64,000 bases of DNA, taken from Streptomyces novaecaesareae. Lineage in GTDB: Bacteria; Actinomycetota; Actinomycetes; Streptomycetales; Streptomycetaceae. Shown piece after piece: positions 42,966 to 51,399 of the stretch (the first letter of the stretch is position 1; each line of letters opens with the position of its first letter). The translations under genes and the position numbers were made by a program. The stretch lies in assembly GCF_000716875.1 (NCBI RefSeq), contig NZ_JNWQ01000015.1:1-64000 (forward strand), in the 5' to 3' direction. Under the pieces are notes generated by a model. That model was given only the letters and a program-made list of their open reading frames with translations. It made no database searches and was not told the origin of the DNA.

Positions 42966-43024
42966 CCCGGTTCCCCCGCCTCCGTGATCCGCCCGGCCCC
43001 ATTGTGGGGTTCGTGGCGCGCCCG

Positions 43025-43070
43025 ACGAAAGGCCCCGCCCGGGGCGAAAGGGCCCCGCCCGGCAAAGGGC
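43025..43070. repeat. 18-bp degenerate triplicate (GAAAGGCCCCGCCCGG)
   Basis: GAAAGGCCCCGCCCGG-like units at 43027, 43046 and a partial one at 43063, in the divergent gap between the Nudix-like gene and the broken kinase. Confidence 0.6.
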
Positions 43071-43099
43071 CTCCGCCACCGCCCGGTCGCCGCTACGAC

Positions 43100-44002
43100 G
43101 ATCCCCCTCCGCCGCCGGGTCAGCCGTCGGCTGGGCACCGACCTCCGCACGCCGTACCGCGGCCCGGCGCCCCTCCGCGACCCCGCGGTCCGCAAGGACC
43201 TGCTCCGGCTGCACGCCCACGGCATCACGGGCACCGCACTGTGCCGGCGCCCTAGCCCTCTGCAGCCACGCCTTCAACTGGCTGACCGCGCCGATTTGGT
43301 GGCGGCTCCTGCCGAACGAGCACGACGCCGTCATCCTGCTGAACGTCGACTCCTGGCCGATGGCCGCCGCAGCGGCAACGGGCGGGCCCGGCTACGCCGC
43401 CGCCCTGACCGCCCTGCCGCCGCACGTCGCTCGCGCAGCGCGTCCACGAGCTGACGGCGAGCCGGTCCGAGGCCCTGGACGCGCACGCCGCCGAACTGCG
43501 GCGGATCGAACGGGACTTGCACCACGGTGCCCAGGCCGACCTGGTGGCCGTCTCGCTACGGCTCGGCGTGATCCGCTGGGCGCTCGCGCAACACCCCGAT
43601 CAGGCCGCGGAGTTGGTGGACTCCACCCAACTGGTGGCCGCGCAGGCCCTGGAGTCCCTGCGCGCCCTCGTCCGCGGCATCCACCCGCCGGTACTCGCCG
43701 ACCGCGGCCTCACCGAAGCCGTCCGCTCGCTCGCCGTCCACTGTGCCGTCCCCACCCGGACCGACCTCGACGAGAGGGCAGGACCGCCGCCCCGCGCACC
43801 CGCCGACGAGGCGCTGACCAACGTCGCCCGGCACGGCGGCGCCGCCACCGCCCTCGTCCGGCTGCGGATCACCGCCGACGCGATTGCCATCCGGGCCCGA
43901 GGACTACGGCAGGGGCGGCGCCGCCGAAGGCACCGGCAGCGGGCTCCCCGACCTCCGATGCCGGGTCGCCGCCTTCGACAGCACCAAGTGGACATCCCAT
44001 GC
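43100..44002 (+). pseudogene. Sensor histidine kinase, broken by frameshifts
   Basis: Pieces of a HisKA_3 kinase with the Streptomyces putative-sensor domain lie in different frames. DPAVRKDLLRLHAHGITG is near 43182. ALCSHAFNWLTAPIWWRLLP comes after a shift near 43240. LAQRVHELTASRSEALDAHA and IERDLHHGAQADLVAVSLRL, with the phospho-acceptor His, come after a shift near 43430. EALTNVARHGGAATALVRLR follows, then GRGGAAEGTGSGLPDLRCRV after a third shift near 43890. Much of the sensor and part of the ATPase are also missing. Not functional. Followed directly by a broken response regulator gene. Confidence 0.85.
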
Positions 44003-44200
44003 GGATCCTGATCGCCGAGGACAACGCCCTGCTGCGCGAGGGCCTGGTCCTGCTGCTGGCCGGCGAGGGCCACGAGCTGTGCGCGACCGTCGAGCACGGC
44101 GACGACCTGCTGCCCGCCGTGCTCGACCACCGCCCGACGTCGCCGTGGTCGACGGACGACCGGCTGCCGCCGAGCTCATGGCCCGCCACACCGGCACCGA
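43999..44200 (+). pseudogene. Response regulator remnant
   Basis: Starts well with MRILIAEDNALLREGLVLLL and continues to ATVEHGDDLLPAVLDHRP. There a one-base deletion near 44143 shifts the frame; the continuation DVAVVDGRPAAAELMARHTG is in another frame. The rest of the receiver and the LuxR-type DNA-binding domain are absent. It was the partner of the preceding broken kinase. Confidence 0.85.
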
Positions 44201-44315
44201 CCGCCGACTCCGAACGTCGAGGGTCGAGGGTCGAGGGCGGATTCACGCCAGCCCAACCCCCTGCCGCCCTGGTGGACTTGGCACCCATCCACCACCCACG
44301 GACAGGACCTCCGGC

Positions 44316-45560
44316 ATGCCCGACACAGTTCTCCGGCCGACCCCGCACACCCCCGGCAGCTCCTCCTCCGGGCACAGGGCCCGGGCGCGGGGCGGGGGTT
44401 GGTTCGCCGTCGTCGCGGTGACGACGGGTGTGTTCTCCATCGTCACCACCGAGATCCTGCCGATCGGGCTGCTGACTCCGATCGGCGCCACCTTCCGGAT
44501 CTCCGACGGCACGGCCGGGCTGATGATGACGCTGCCGGGCATCGTCGCCGCGGTGGCCGCGCCCGTGGTGACGGTCGCGACGAGGCGGGCCGACCGGCGG
44601 ACGATGCTGTGCCTCCTGCTGCTGGTGCTGGCACTGGCGGACCTCCTCGGCGCGGTGGCGCCCGGGTACTGGGCGGTGCTGGTCGCCCGGGTCGCGCTGG
44701 GGCTGGTGATCGGGGCGTTCTGGTCGATCGGTTCGGGGCTCGCCCCGCGTCTGGTCACGCCGCGGTGGCAGGCCAGGGCCAACACCGTGTTCTTCTCGGC
44801 CGTTCCGCTCGGTTCGGTCCTGGGTGTGCCCGCGGGCGTCTTCCTCGGGGAGCTCGCGGGCTGGCGCGCCGCGTTCCTGGCGATGGCCGCACTGACCGTG
44901 CTCACCCTGGCCGCCCTGCTGGTGTCGCTGCCGCCGCTGCCCCCGCTGACCACGACCGGCCTGGGCGTGCTGCGCGGGATGCTGGCCGGGCGGGGCACCC
45001 GCACCGGCATCGCGGTGACCTTCCTGATCGTCCTGGCCCACTTCGGCAGTTACACCTACGTCACCCCGTTCCTCGCGGACACCGTCCACGCCGGGCCGGC
45101 CCTGGTCACCGGCCTGCTGCTGGCCTACGGCGCCGCCGGGCTGCTCGGCAACCTGCTGGCCGGCGGGCGCGCGGCGCGGGCGCTGCGCCCGGTGTTCGGC
45201 ACGGCCGTCCTGCTGCTGGCCGCCGCGACCCTGCTGCTGCCCGTCCTGGGCACCGGCGGGCCGGGCGCAGCCGTCCTGCTGGTGGTGTGGGGCGTGGCGT
45301 ACGGCGCCGTCCCGGTCTGTTCGCTGACCTGGTTCCTCGCCGCGGCGCCGCAGGCCCCGGAGGCGGCCGGTGTGGTGTTCACCTCGGCGTTCCAGGCCAC
45401 CATGTCGATCGGTGCGCTGACCGGCGGCCTGGTGGTGGACCGCAGCTCCCCCGCCACCGTCATGCTGCTCGGGGGCACCGTCGCGCTGCTCGCCGCCGCC
45501 ACGGCCTGGGGGTACGGGCACCGGGTCGGCCCCCAGCCGGTGCCCGTAGCGCGCCGCTGA
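44316..45560 (+). CDS. MFS transporter (AraJ/YdhP-like efflux)
   Basis: 414-residue membrane protein with 12 predicted helices. [28 protein letters not shown] is the typical first helix of the sugar/drug efflux group (SotB/AraJ-like, with the TEILPIG motif). [15 protein letters not shown] is the loop-2 MFS signature, and [10 protein letters not shown] marks helix 7. Substrate unknown. ATG at 44316, AGGA 9 bases upstream. It stands alone between decayed genes. Confidence 0.92.
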   Translation: MPDTVLRPTPHTPGSSSSGHRARARGGGWFAVVAVTTGVFSIVTTEILPIGLLTPIGATFRISDGTAGLMMTLPGIVAAVAAPVVTVATRRADRRTMLCLLLLVLALADLLGAVAPGYWAVLVARVALGLVIGAFWSIGSGLAPRLVTPRWQARANTVFFSAVPLGSVLGVPAGVFLGELAGWRAAFLAMAALTVLTLAALLVSLPPLPPLTTTGLGVLRGMLAGRGTRTGIAVTFLIVLAHFGSYTYVTPFLADTVHAGPALVTGLLLAYGAAGLLGNLLAGGRAARALRPVFGTAVLLLAAATLLLPVLGTGGPGAAVLLVVWGVAYGAVPVCSLTWFLAAAPQAPEAAGVVFTSAFQATMSIGALTGGLVVDRSSPATVMLLGGTVALLAAATAWGYGHRVGPQPVPVARR

Positions 45561-45645
45561 GCCCGCGCGCCCGACCCCGCCCGACCCCGCTCGCCTGCGC
45601 CCGCGCGCCCGGCCCACCCGCCTGCGCCCGCGCGACGCGCCCTGG
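45561..45645. repeat. Duplicated GC-rich units after the MFS stop codon
   Basis: CCCGACCCCG occurs twice in tandem, then CGCCTGCGCCCGCGCG occurs twice about 28 bases apart (first near 45593, second near 45620). They begin directly after the MFS stop. Confidence 0.55.
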
Positions 45646-45789
45646 TCGGGGGCGCTGCCCGCGGCGAGAATGCCCGAGCGCCGTCCGCCCGGTTCCCCGG
45701 ACGGGCAGTACCACGGACGGGCAGTGCCCCCGCCGGGGCGGTCCCGGGCGGGTGACAGGCAGGTGACGGCGCGAAGGGCGGCGATCGGG

Positions 45790-46626
45790 ATGGGCCCCGG
45801 GTTCCACGGGCGGTTCGGCGGCTACCAGCACGAGATCTACCTGAACGGACTCGCCGGCGTGCTGCCGACGATGCCGATGACCTTCGCGGAGCTGGAGGCG
45901 CGGGTGCAGGGCGCGCTGGCCCCGTCGGTGTACTCCTACGTCGCGGGCGGGGCGGGCGACGAGTCCACCCAGCGGGCGAACGTCGCCGCCTTCGACCGGT
46001 GGGGCCTGGTGCCCCGGATGATGGTCGGCGCGAGCCGGCCGGACCTGTCGGTGGACGTGTTCGGCCTGCGGCTGCCGTCGCCGCTGTTCATGGCGCCGAT
46101 CGGGGTGATCGGCCTGTGCGCCCAGGACGGCCGCGGGGACCTCGCCACCGCCCGGGCCGCCGCCCGCACCGGGGTGCCGATGGTCGCCTCCACCCTGGCG
46201 GTGGATCCGCTGGAGCAGGTGGCCGCCGAGTTCGGCGACACCCCCGGGTTCTTCCAGCTCTACATCCCCTCCGACCGGGCGCTGGCCGAGAACCTGGTGC
46301 ACCGCGCCGAGGCTGCCGGTTTCAGGGGCGCCGTCGTCACCCTGGACACCTGGGTCACCGGCTGGCTCCCGCGCGACCTCGCCACCGCCAACTTCCCGCA
46401 GCTGCGCGGCCACTGCCTGGCCAAGTACACCACCAAGGCGCTCGCACTCGGCGCCACCGCCGTCGGCGTGGGCCGCCCGTACGCCTACGGCCTGGCCCTG
46501 GAGGGCACCGACGGCATCGTGCACGTGCTGCGCTCGCTACTGGCCGAGGCCGACCTGATCATGGCCATCGACGGCTACCCCACGCTCGCCGACCTGCGCG
46601 CGGACGGCGCCCTGCGCAGGATCTGA
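45790..46626 (+). pseudogene. Lactate 2-monooxygenase-type alpha-hydroxy-acid oxidase with internal deletion
   Basis: 278 codons, open throughout, against about 390 in intact homologues. The N-terminal part is normal ([79 protein letters not shown]). At HCLAKYT, near 46430, the text jumps to [20 protein letters not shown], which belongs about 110 residues further on. The missing part holds the catalytic His with its SNHGGRQ motif, the substrate Arg and FMN-phosphate residues. The frame is preserved, but the enzyme must be inactive. ATG at 45790; GTG 45763 is an alternative. Confidence 0.85.
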
Positions 46627-46682
46627 CCGTCCGCACCCGCACGGCCGTTCCGCGTCCTCGCGAACTGCCGTAGCGTGGCCGG

Positions 46683-48287
46683 ATGAACACGAACGCGTCC
46701 TCGCGGTACGACGTCGTGATCGTCGGCGGCGGGCACAACGGGCTGGTGGCGGCGGCCTATCTGGCGCGGGCCGGGCAGCGGGTGCTGGTCCTGGAACGGC
46801 TGCCCCGGGTCGGCGGGGCGGCCGTCTCCACCCGGGCGTTCCCGGGTGTGGACGCCCGGCTGTCGCGCTACTCCTACCTGGTCAGCCTGCTGCCGCGGAA
46901 GGTGGTGCGGGACCTCGGGCTGCGGCTGGACCTGCGGCGGCGCCGGATCGCCTCGTACACCCCGACCGTGCGCGACGGGAAGCCGACCGGCCTGCTGGTG
47001 GACGCGGGCGACCCGGGCCGTACCGGGGAGTCGTTCCGGGCGCTGACCGGCGCCGACCGCGAGTGGCAGGCCTGGCAGCGCTTCTACGAGATGACCGGGC
47101 AGCTCGCCCGACGGGTGTTCCCGACGCTCACCGAGCCGCTGCCCGACCGCGCCGAGCTGCGTCGCCGCGTGGCGGACGACGACGCCTGGACGGCCCTGTT
47201 CGAGCGGCCACTCGGCGAGACGGTCGAGCGGACCTTCACGGACGACCTGGTGCGCGGCGTCGTCCTCACGGACGCGCTGATCGGCACCTTCACCCACGCC
47301 CACGACCCCGCGCTCCGGCAGAACCGCTGCTTCCTGTACCACGTGATCGGCAACGGCACGGGCGACTGGGACGTCCCGGTCGGCGGGATGGGCGCGGTCA
47401 CGGCCGCGCTGGCCGAGGCGGCGCTGGCGGCCGGCGCGCGGATCCGGACCGACTGCGAGGTCACCGCGATCGCCGCCGACACCGACGGCGACGGCCGCGG
47501 CGACGCCGAGGTGGCGTTCCGACACCGGGACGGCGAGGCGATGGCGGTGGCCCGCCGGGTGCTGGTGAACGCCGCACCGGCGACGCTGGCCCGGCTGCTC
47601 GGCGAGGACCCGGGGCCCGCACCGGAGGGCGCCCAGCTGAAGGTCAACATGGTGCTGCGCCGCCTGCCGCGCCTGCGGGACACCGCCGCGGACCCGCGCG
47701 AGGCCTTCGCGGGCACCTTCCACATCGCCGAGGGCTACCGGCAGTTGGAGACCGCGTACGCCGAGGCGCAGGCCGGCCGACTGCCCTCGGCGCCGCCGTC
47801 CGAGATCTACTGTCACACTTTGACGGACCCGTCGATCCTGGGCCCGGAGGCCGTCCGGCAGGGGCTCCAGACGCTGACCCTGTTCGGACTGCACATGCCC
47901 GCCCGGCTGTTCGGCGACCCGGCGACGGACCCCACGGCCAAGGAGCGCGCGCTGGCGGCGAGCCTGGCGCAGCTGGACGCGGTGCTGGCGGAGCCGATCG
48001 CCGACTGCCTGGCGACGGACGCCGACGGCCGGCCCTGCATCGAGGCCAGGACGCCGCCCGAGCTGGAGCGGGAGATCGGGCTGCCGGGCGGCCACATCTT
48101 CCACCGCGACCTCGCCTTCCCGTTCGCCGACGGGGAGGTGGCGGGCGCCGCCGCCCGCTGGGGCGTGGCGACCGGCCGCCCGAACGTGCTGCTGTGCGGC
48201 GCGGGGGCCGTCCGCGGCGGCGGCGTGAGCGGCATCCCGGGGCACAACGCGGCCCAGGCCGTCCTGGCGGACCTGGCCCGCCGCTGA
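46683..48287 (+). CDS. FAD-dependent oxidoreductase (phytoene desaturase/PYROXD2-like)
   Basis: 534 residues. VVIVGGGHNGLVAAAYLARAG is the N-terminal FAD-binding Rossmann motif, followed by VLVLERLPRVGGAAVS. RTDCEVTAIAAD lies in the mid FAD region, and the C-terminal GRPNVLLCGAGAVRGGGVSG and IPGHNAAQAVL is the second FAD contact. It matches the PYROXD2/CrtI-like amine-oxidase superfamily; no carotenoid genes are nearby, so the substrate is open. ATG at 46683, 56 bases after the truncated oxidase gene. Confidence 0.92.
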   Translation: MNTNASSRYDVVIVGGGHNGLVAAAYLARAGQRVLVLERLPRVGGAAVSTRAFPGVDARLSRYSYLVSLLPRKVVRDLGLRLDLRRRRIASYTPTVRDGKPTGLLVDAGDPGRTGESFRALTGADREWQAWQRFYEMTGQLARRVFPTLTEPLPDRAELRRRVADDDAWTALFERPLGETVERTFTDDLVRGVVLTDALIGTFTHAHDPALRQNRCFLYHVIGNGTGDWDVPVGGMGAVTAALAEAALAAGARIRTDCEVTAIAADTDGDGRGDAEVAFRHRDGEAMAVARRVLVNAAPATLARLLGEDPGPAPEGAQLKVNMVLRRLPRLRDTAADPREAFAGTFHIAEGYRQLETAYAEAQAGRLPSAPPSEIYCHTLTDPSILGPEAVRQGLQTLTLFGLHMPARLFGDPATDPTAKERALAASLAQLDAVLAEPIADCLATDADGRPCIEARTPPELEREIGLPGGHIFHRDLAFPFADGEVAGAAARWGVATGRPNVLLCGAGAVRGGGVSGIPGHNAAQAVLADLARR

Positions 48288-48318
48288 GCCGGGCCGTCCT
48301 GGCGGACCTGGCCCGCCG
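48257..48318. repeat. 27-bp perfect direct duplication flanking a stop codon
   Basis: A 27-base stretch beginning GGCCGTCCTGGCGGACCT at 48257-48283, which encodes the last residues (VLADLARR) of the FAD oxidoreductase, is repeated without change at 48292-48318 just after the stop codon. Copy-to-copy distance 35. Confidence 0.9.
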
Positions 48319-48503
48319 GGCACCCATGGCGACCGCCGGACACCCACCGTGACCACCGGCCACCCGCCCGGGCACCCGCCGCGACGGCCCGATCGCCGTC
48401 CGGCCCCGTGCCGCAAGAAGCCGCAACAAAAAGCCCGCACCCCTGGCAGGTCACTTCCCGTGGCGGTTTACTGAGAGTGAGCAGGGCAGGAGGGAGGCCT
48501 CCG

Positions 48504-49118
48504 ATGGAGTGTCCGCACCCACCCGGGTTCCACGTCGAGGTCCGTGAACGCTACATGGCCGCCGTAGCGGAGGTGACCCGGCTGGTCCGGGCCGTTCCCG
48601 AGGACGGGTGGTCGACGCCCACGCCCTGTCGGGACTGGGACGTCCGCACGCTGGTGAACCACCTTGCCGCGCAGCACCTTTGGGTCTGCCAGGCGGTGTC
48701 CGGCTACACCCCGCAGACGATCGGCCACCGCTTCGACGGCGACGTGCTGGGCCGCAACCCGGTCGGCGTGTGGGTGATGGCCGCCGACAGTGCAGTGCGC
48801 GCGCTCCACCAACCGGGCGCCCCGGACCGCCTGGTGCACCTGCCGTACGGGGTGCGCGACGTCGGCGGGTACGCCCGCGAGCTGACCGCCGAGACCGTCG
48901 TACACGGCTGGGACCTGGCCCGGGCGCTGGGCGAGAACGGCCGGATGCCGCCGGGCGCCGCCCGGTACGCGCTCACCGAGTTCCAGGGCTACCGCCACCT
49001 GGCCCGCACCGGCCTGTTCGACCCGCCGCTCGGCACGGCCCCCGGGGCCGACGCCCAGGAGCAGCTGCTGGCCCTCACCGGCCGCGACCCGAACTGGTCC
49101 TACGACGCCCTGCGCTGA
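48504..49118 (+). CDS. TIGR03086-type DinB-like metal-binding protein
   Basis: 204 residues, the same family as the gene at 16743. STPTPCRDWDVRTLVNHLAAQHLWV and TAETVVHGWDLARALG supply the metal-binding His positions and HGWDLA motif. Probable mycothiol-dependent enzyme of unknown substrate. GGGAGG lies 8 bases before the ATG. The upstream region holds a lower-GC stretch (48420-48480) likely to include its promoter. Convergent with the repeat-containing secreted protein gene, separated by a hairpin. Confidence 0.88.
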   Translation: MECPHPPGFHVEVRERYMAAVAEVTRLVRAVPEDGWSTPTPCRDWDVRTLVNHLAAQHLWVCQAVSGYTPQTIGHRFDGDVLGRNPVGVWVMAADSAVRALHQPGAPDRLVHLPYGVRDVGGYARELTAETVVHGWDLARALGENGRMPPGAARYALTEFQGYRHLARTGLFDPPLGTAPGADAQEQLLALTGRDPNWSYDALR

Positions 49119-49181
49119 GCGGTCCGTCATCGCCCCGACCGGCCCGCGGACGCCCCGACCAGCCCGCCAACGGCCGGTCCC

Positions 49182-49212
49182 CGCACCCGGATTCGGATTG
49201 GATCCGCGTGCG
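49182..49212. terminator. Hairpin between convergent genes
   Basis: CGCACCCGGAT (49182-49192) and ATCCGCGTGCG (49202-49212) pair over 11 positions with one mismatch, loop 9 bases. Placed between the two converging genes, so probably a bidirectional terminator. Confidence 0.65.
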
Positions 49213-49244
49213 AGGACACGGCCGCGGGGCCGGAGTGCCGGTCG

Positions 49245-49955
49245 TCAGGCCCGGGCGAGCACCCAGGCGCCGAGGCCGTTGCAGCCGCCGGCCTGGTAGG
49301 TGGTGGCGCGGAAGCCGGGCGGCACGGGCGAGCCCGGGCAGGTCCACAGGCCGGCGCGGGCGATGTTGTGGAACCAGGCGCCCGCGCCGTCACAGCCCGC
49401 CTGCAGGTGACCCGTGATCACGTAGCCGGCGACGACCGGGGAGCCGGAGCAGGTCCAGATCCCGTCGTGCGGGAGGCCGTGCTGCCAGGCGCCGATGCCG
49501 CCGCAGCCGGCCCGCAGGTGGTTGGTGATGACGTAACCGGGCACGACCGGCGAGCCGGAGCAGGTCCATATGCCGTCCTTGACGAGGCTGTGGCGCCAGG
49601 AGCCGATGCCCCGACAGCCGTACGTCGTGTGGTCGGTGATCACGTACCCGGCCACCACCGGGGAGCCGGAGCAGGTCCAGATGCCGTCCTTCGCCGGCTG
49701 CTGGTACCAGGAGCCGAAGCCGCCGCAGCCCGCGCCGTCGTGGTCCGTGATGACGTTCCCGGCGTCGACGGGCTGCCCGGAGCAGGCCCACTTGCCCGGG
49801 CCGCCCCATGCGGGCTTGGCCTGTGCCACGGACATGCCGGAGACCGTGCCGCCCAGGACGACGGCCGCGACCAGCGCGAACGCCGCCGCGGCGGCTCCGA
49901 TCCCCCGGCGGACGACCGCGGTCGTCGCACCCTTCCACAGCTGACGGACATTCAT
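49245..49955 (-). CDS. Secreted protein of five ~37-residue cysteine repeats
   Basis: 236 residues. Signal peptide about 1-46 (AAAAAFALVAAVVLGGTVSG ... AQA). The mature protein is entirely five tandem repeats at about 53-89, 90-126, 127-163, 164-200 and 201-236. The unit has the form DGIWTCSGSPVVAGYVIT, then about ten residues, then GCGGIGSW. Each has two Cys about 19-20 apart (58/77, 94/114, 131/151, 168/188, 205/225), presumably disulfide-paired. No enzyme motif; a structural, binding or carbohydrate-recognition role is possible but unproven. ATG at 49955, GGAG 9 bases upstream. Confidence 0.85.
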   Translation of the reverse strand: MNVRQLWKGATTAVVRRGIGAAAAAFALVAAVVLGGTVSGMSVAQAKPAWGGPGKWACSGQPVDAGNVITDHDGAGCGGFGSWYQQPAKDGIWTCSGSPVVAGYVITDHTTYGCRGIGSWRHSLVKDGIWTCSGSPVVPGYVITNHLRAGCGGIGAWQHGLPHDGIWTCSGSPVVAGYVITGHLQAGCDGAGAWFHNIARAGLWTCPGSPVPPGFRATTYQAGGCNGLGAWVLARA

Positions 49956-50364
49956 ATCGGTTCACTCCAGTCGACGGAGGGCGAGGGAAGCGTCCCGCCC
50001 GCCGGGCGCCCGGCCGCGGAACGAGAGTCACCCTATGAGGTGACGAGATGAGAGTTCAGTGGAGATTCCAAAAAATCCGCCCCCGGGAGCCGGCTTGTCC
50101 GAAACCCGCCACCCAACCCTCTCTGCCCGCCCCTCACCACGGGTGACCGAGCCGGGCGGCACGCCCCCGCGAGGCGCCCGGCGGCCGCCTCCGCCCGGGT
50201 GACACCGCGCCCGGACGGGCGCATGGTGGAAGCAAGGACGTTGCGGACGACCGCCACCGGATCCGCCGCCCGAGGCCCCTTCCACGCCCGGGCGCTTCGC
50301 GTACGGACAGACTGCCCGGCCCGGCGCCGCGACGGTGGCGCCCTGTCAGATCCGGGAGGCAGAC
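49956..50364. other. Divergent intergenic region with an operator-like palindrome
   Basis: About 410 bases between the cysteine-repeat gene and the nuclease-like gene. The notable element is GTCACC-CTATGA-GGTGAC at 50027-50044, a perfect 6+6 inverted repeat of the kind bound by dimeric repressors, upstream of the cysteine-repeat gene. An AT-richer stretch (50040-50080) follows. No supported gene. Confidence 0.5.
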
Positions 50365-51264
50365 ATGTCCATGGTGCTCATCACCGGCTCCTACCAGGTC
50401 CTCCACGACCGGCCCGACGGCGACACCGTCCACTTCCTGCCGCAGGACCCGGGCTTCTGGTTCGAGGTGCCCGGCCGGAACCGGGTCTCGCGCGACGAGA
50501 ACGGCGGTGGCTCGCTGCGGCTGGACGCGATCGACGCGCTCGAAACCCACTACAAGGGCGTCGGCCCGGACTTCGCCCACCAGCCGCTCGGGCTCGGCGC
50601 GCACGCGGCCCGCGACGAGCTGCTGCGCTGGCTGGGGTTCACCGACGTCGTGCAGGACGACACGGAGAAGGTCACCTCCTCCACGCCGGCGTCCGTGCCC
50701 GGCTACATCCTCACCGGCGGTGCCGACCTCTTCCACCGCTGTGTCGCCCTGGTCGGGCGCGGCACCGCGCCGAGCGTCGGCGACCCCCCGAAGCCGGCGA
50801 AGAGCGGCTTCCGGCTGGACGTCACCGTCGACATGCTGCACGAGACCGCCAACCACCACCTGCTCTCGCTCGGGCTGGTCTACCCGACCTTCTACCAGAA
50901 CCTGCCCGACAACCTGCGGGCGGACCTGACCGCCACCTCGAAGCAGGCCCGGGCGGCCATGGCCCCCGGCAGCGTCTGGCTGAACGACGTGACCACCAGC
51001 GGCGCGAAGATCGAGAACATCGAGTCGATCACCGAGGACCTGGTCCTGCTGCCGAAGCTGTTCCGTCGCCTCGTCGACTACGTCCGGCTGTTCGGCCCGG
51101 GCCTGGGCTGCCTGCCCGCCTTCCTGGCCGGCGGCACCGACGAGTTCACCCTCCCCGACCACCCCAAGCCCCTCACCGGCCTGCAGAACGTGGTCGAGGT
51201 CACCAACACCTCCACGGTGCGGATGACGCATCCGATCGAGGACATCCTCTTCACCGAGAAGTAG
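50365..51264 (+). CDS. Staphylococcal-nuclease-fold protein (cytoplasmic)
   Basis: 299 residues, no signal peptide. The first half follows the thermonuclease pattern: GSYQVLHDRPDGDTVHFLP (compare VxDGDTxxF), SLRLDAIDALETHY (compare VRLxGIDAPE, with the catalytic Arg and Glu), and HRCVALVGRG in the Arg-87 region. VTVDMLHETANHHLLSLGLVYPTFYQNLP is the VNxxLVxxGLAxxY segment. The last 110 residues are an extension of unknown function. Nuclease activity is plausible but not certain. GGGAGG lies 6 bases before the ATG. A 16-bp repeat array begins at its stop codon. Confidence 0.65.
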   Translation: MSMVLITGSYQVLHDRPDGDTVHFLPQDPGFWFEVPGRNRVSRDENGGGSLRLDAIDALETHYKGVGPDFAHQPLGLGAHAARDELLRWLGFTDVVQDDTEKVTSSTPASVPGYILTGGADLFHRCVALVGRGTAPSVGDPPKPAKSGFRLDVTVDMLHETANHHLLSLGLVYPTFYQNLPDNLRADLTATSKQARAAMAPGSVWLNDVTTSGAKIENIESITEDLVLLPKLFRRLVDYVRLFGPGLGCLPAFLAGGTDEFTLPDHPKPLTGLQNVVEVTNTSTVRMTHPIEDILFTEK

Positions 51265-51318
51265 CTTCACGGGCAAGTAGCTTTACCGGCAGGCAGCTTC
51301 ACGGGCAGGCAGCTTCGG
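51261..51318. repeat. 16-bp tandem array at the stop codon of the nuclease-fold gene
   Basis: AGCTT recurs at 51263, 51279, 51295 and 51311, exactly 16 apart, in units such as AGTAGCTTCACGGGCA and GGCAGCTTCACGGGCA. The first unit contains the TAG stop codon (51262-51264). Confidence 0.88.
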
Positions 51319-51399
51319 CACGAAGGAGCGCAACGGGGGTGCAAGCGGCCCGTCGTGAGCGCCTGGACCGGTGCCGGGCTCCGGGACCACCATCGGAGG

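Noticed and set aside
45790..46626. Intact lactate oxidase/monooxygenase
   Set aside because: Although open throughout, it lacks about 110 central residues including the catalytic His motif.
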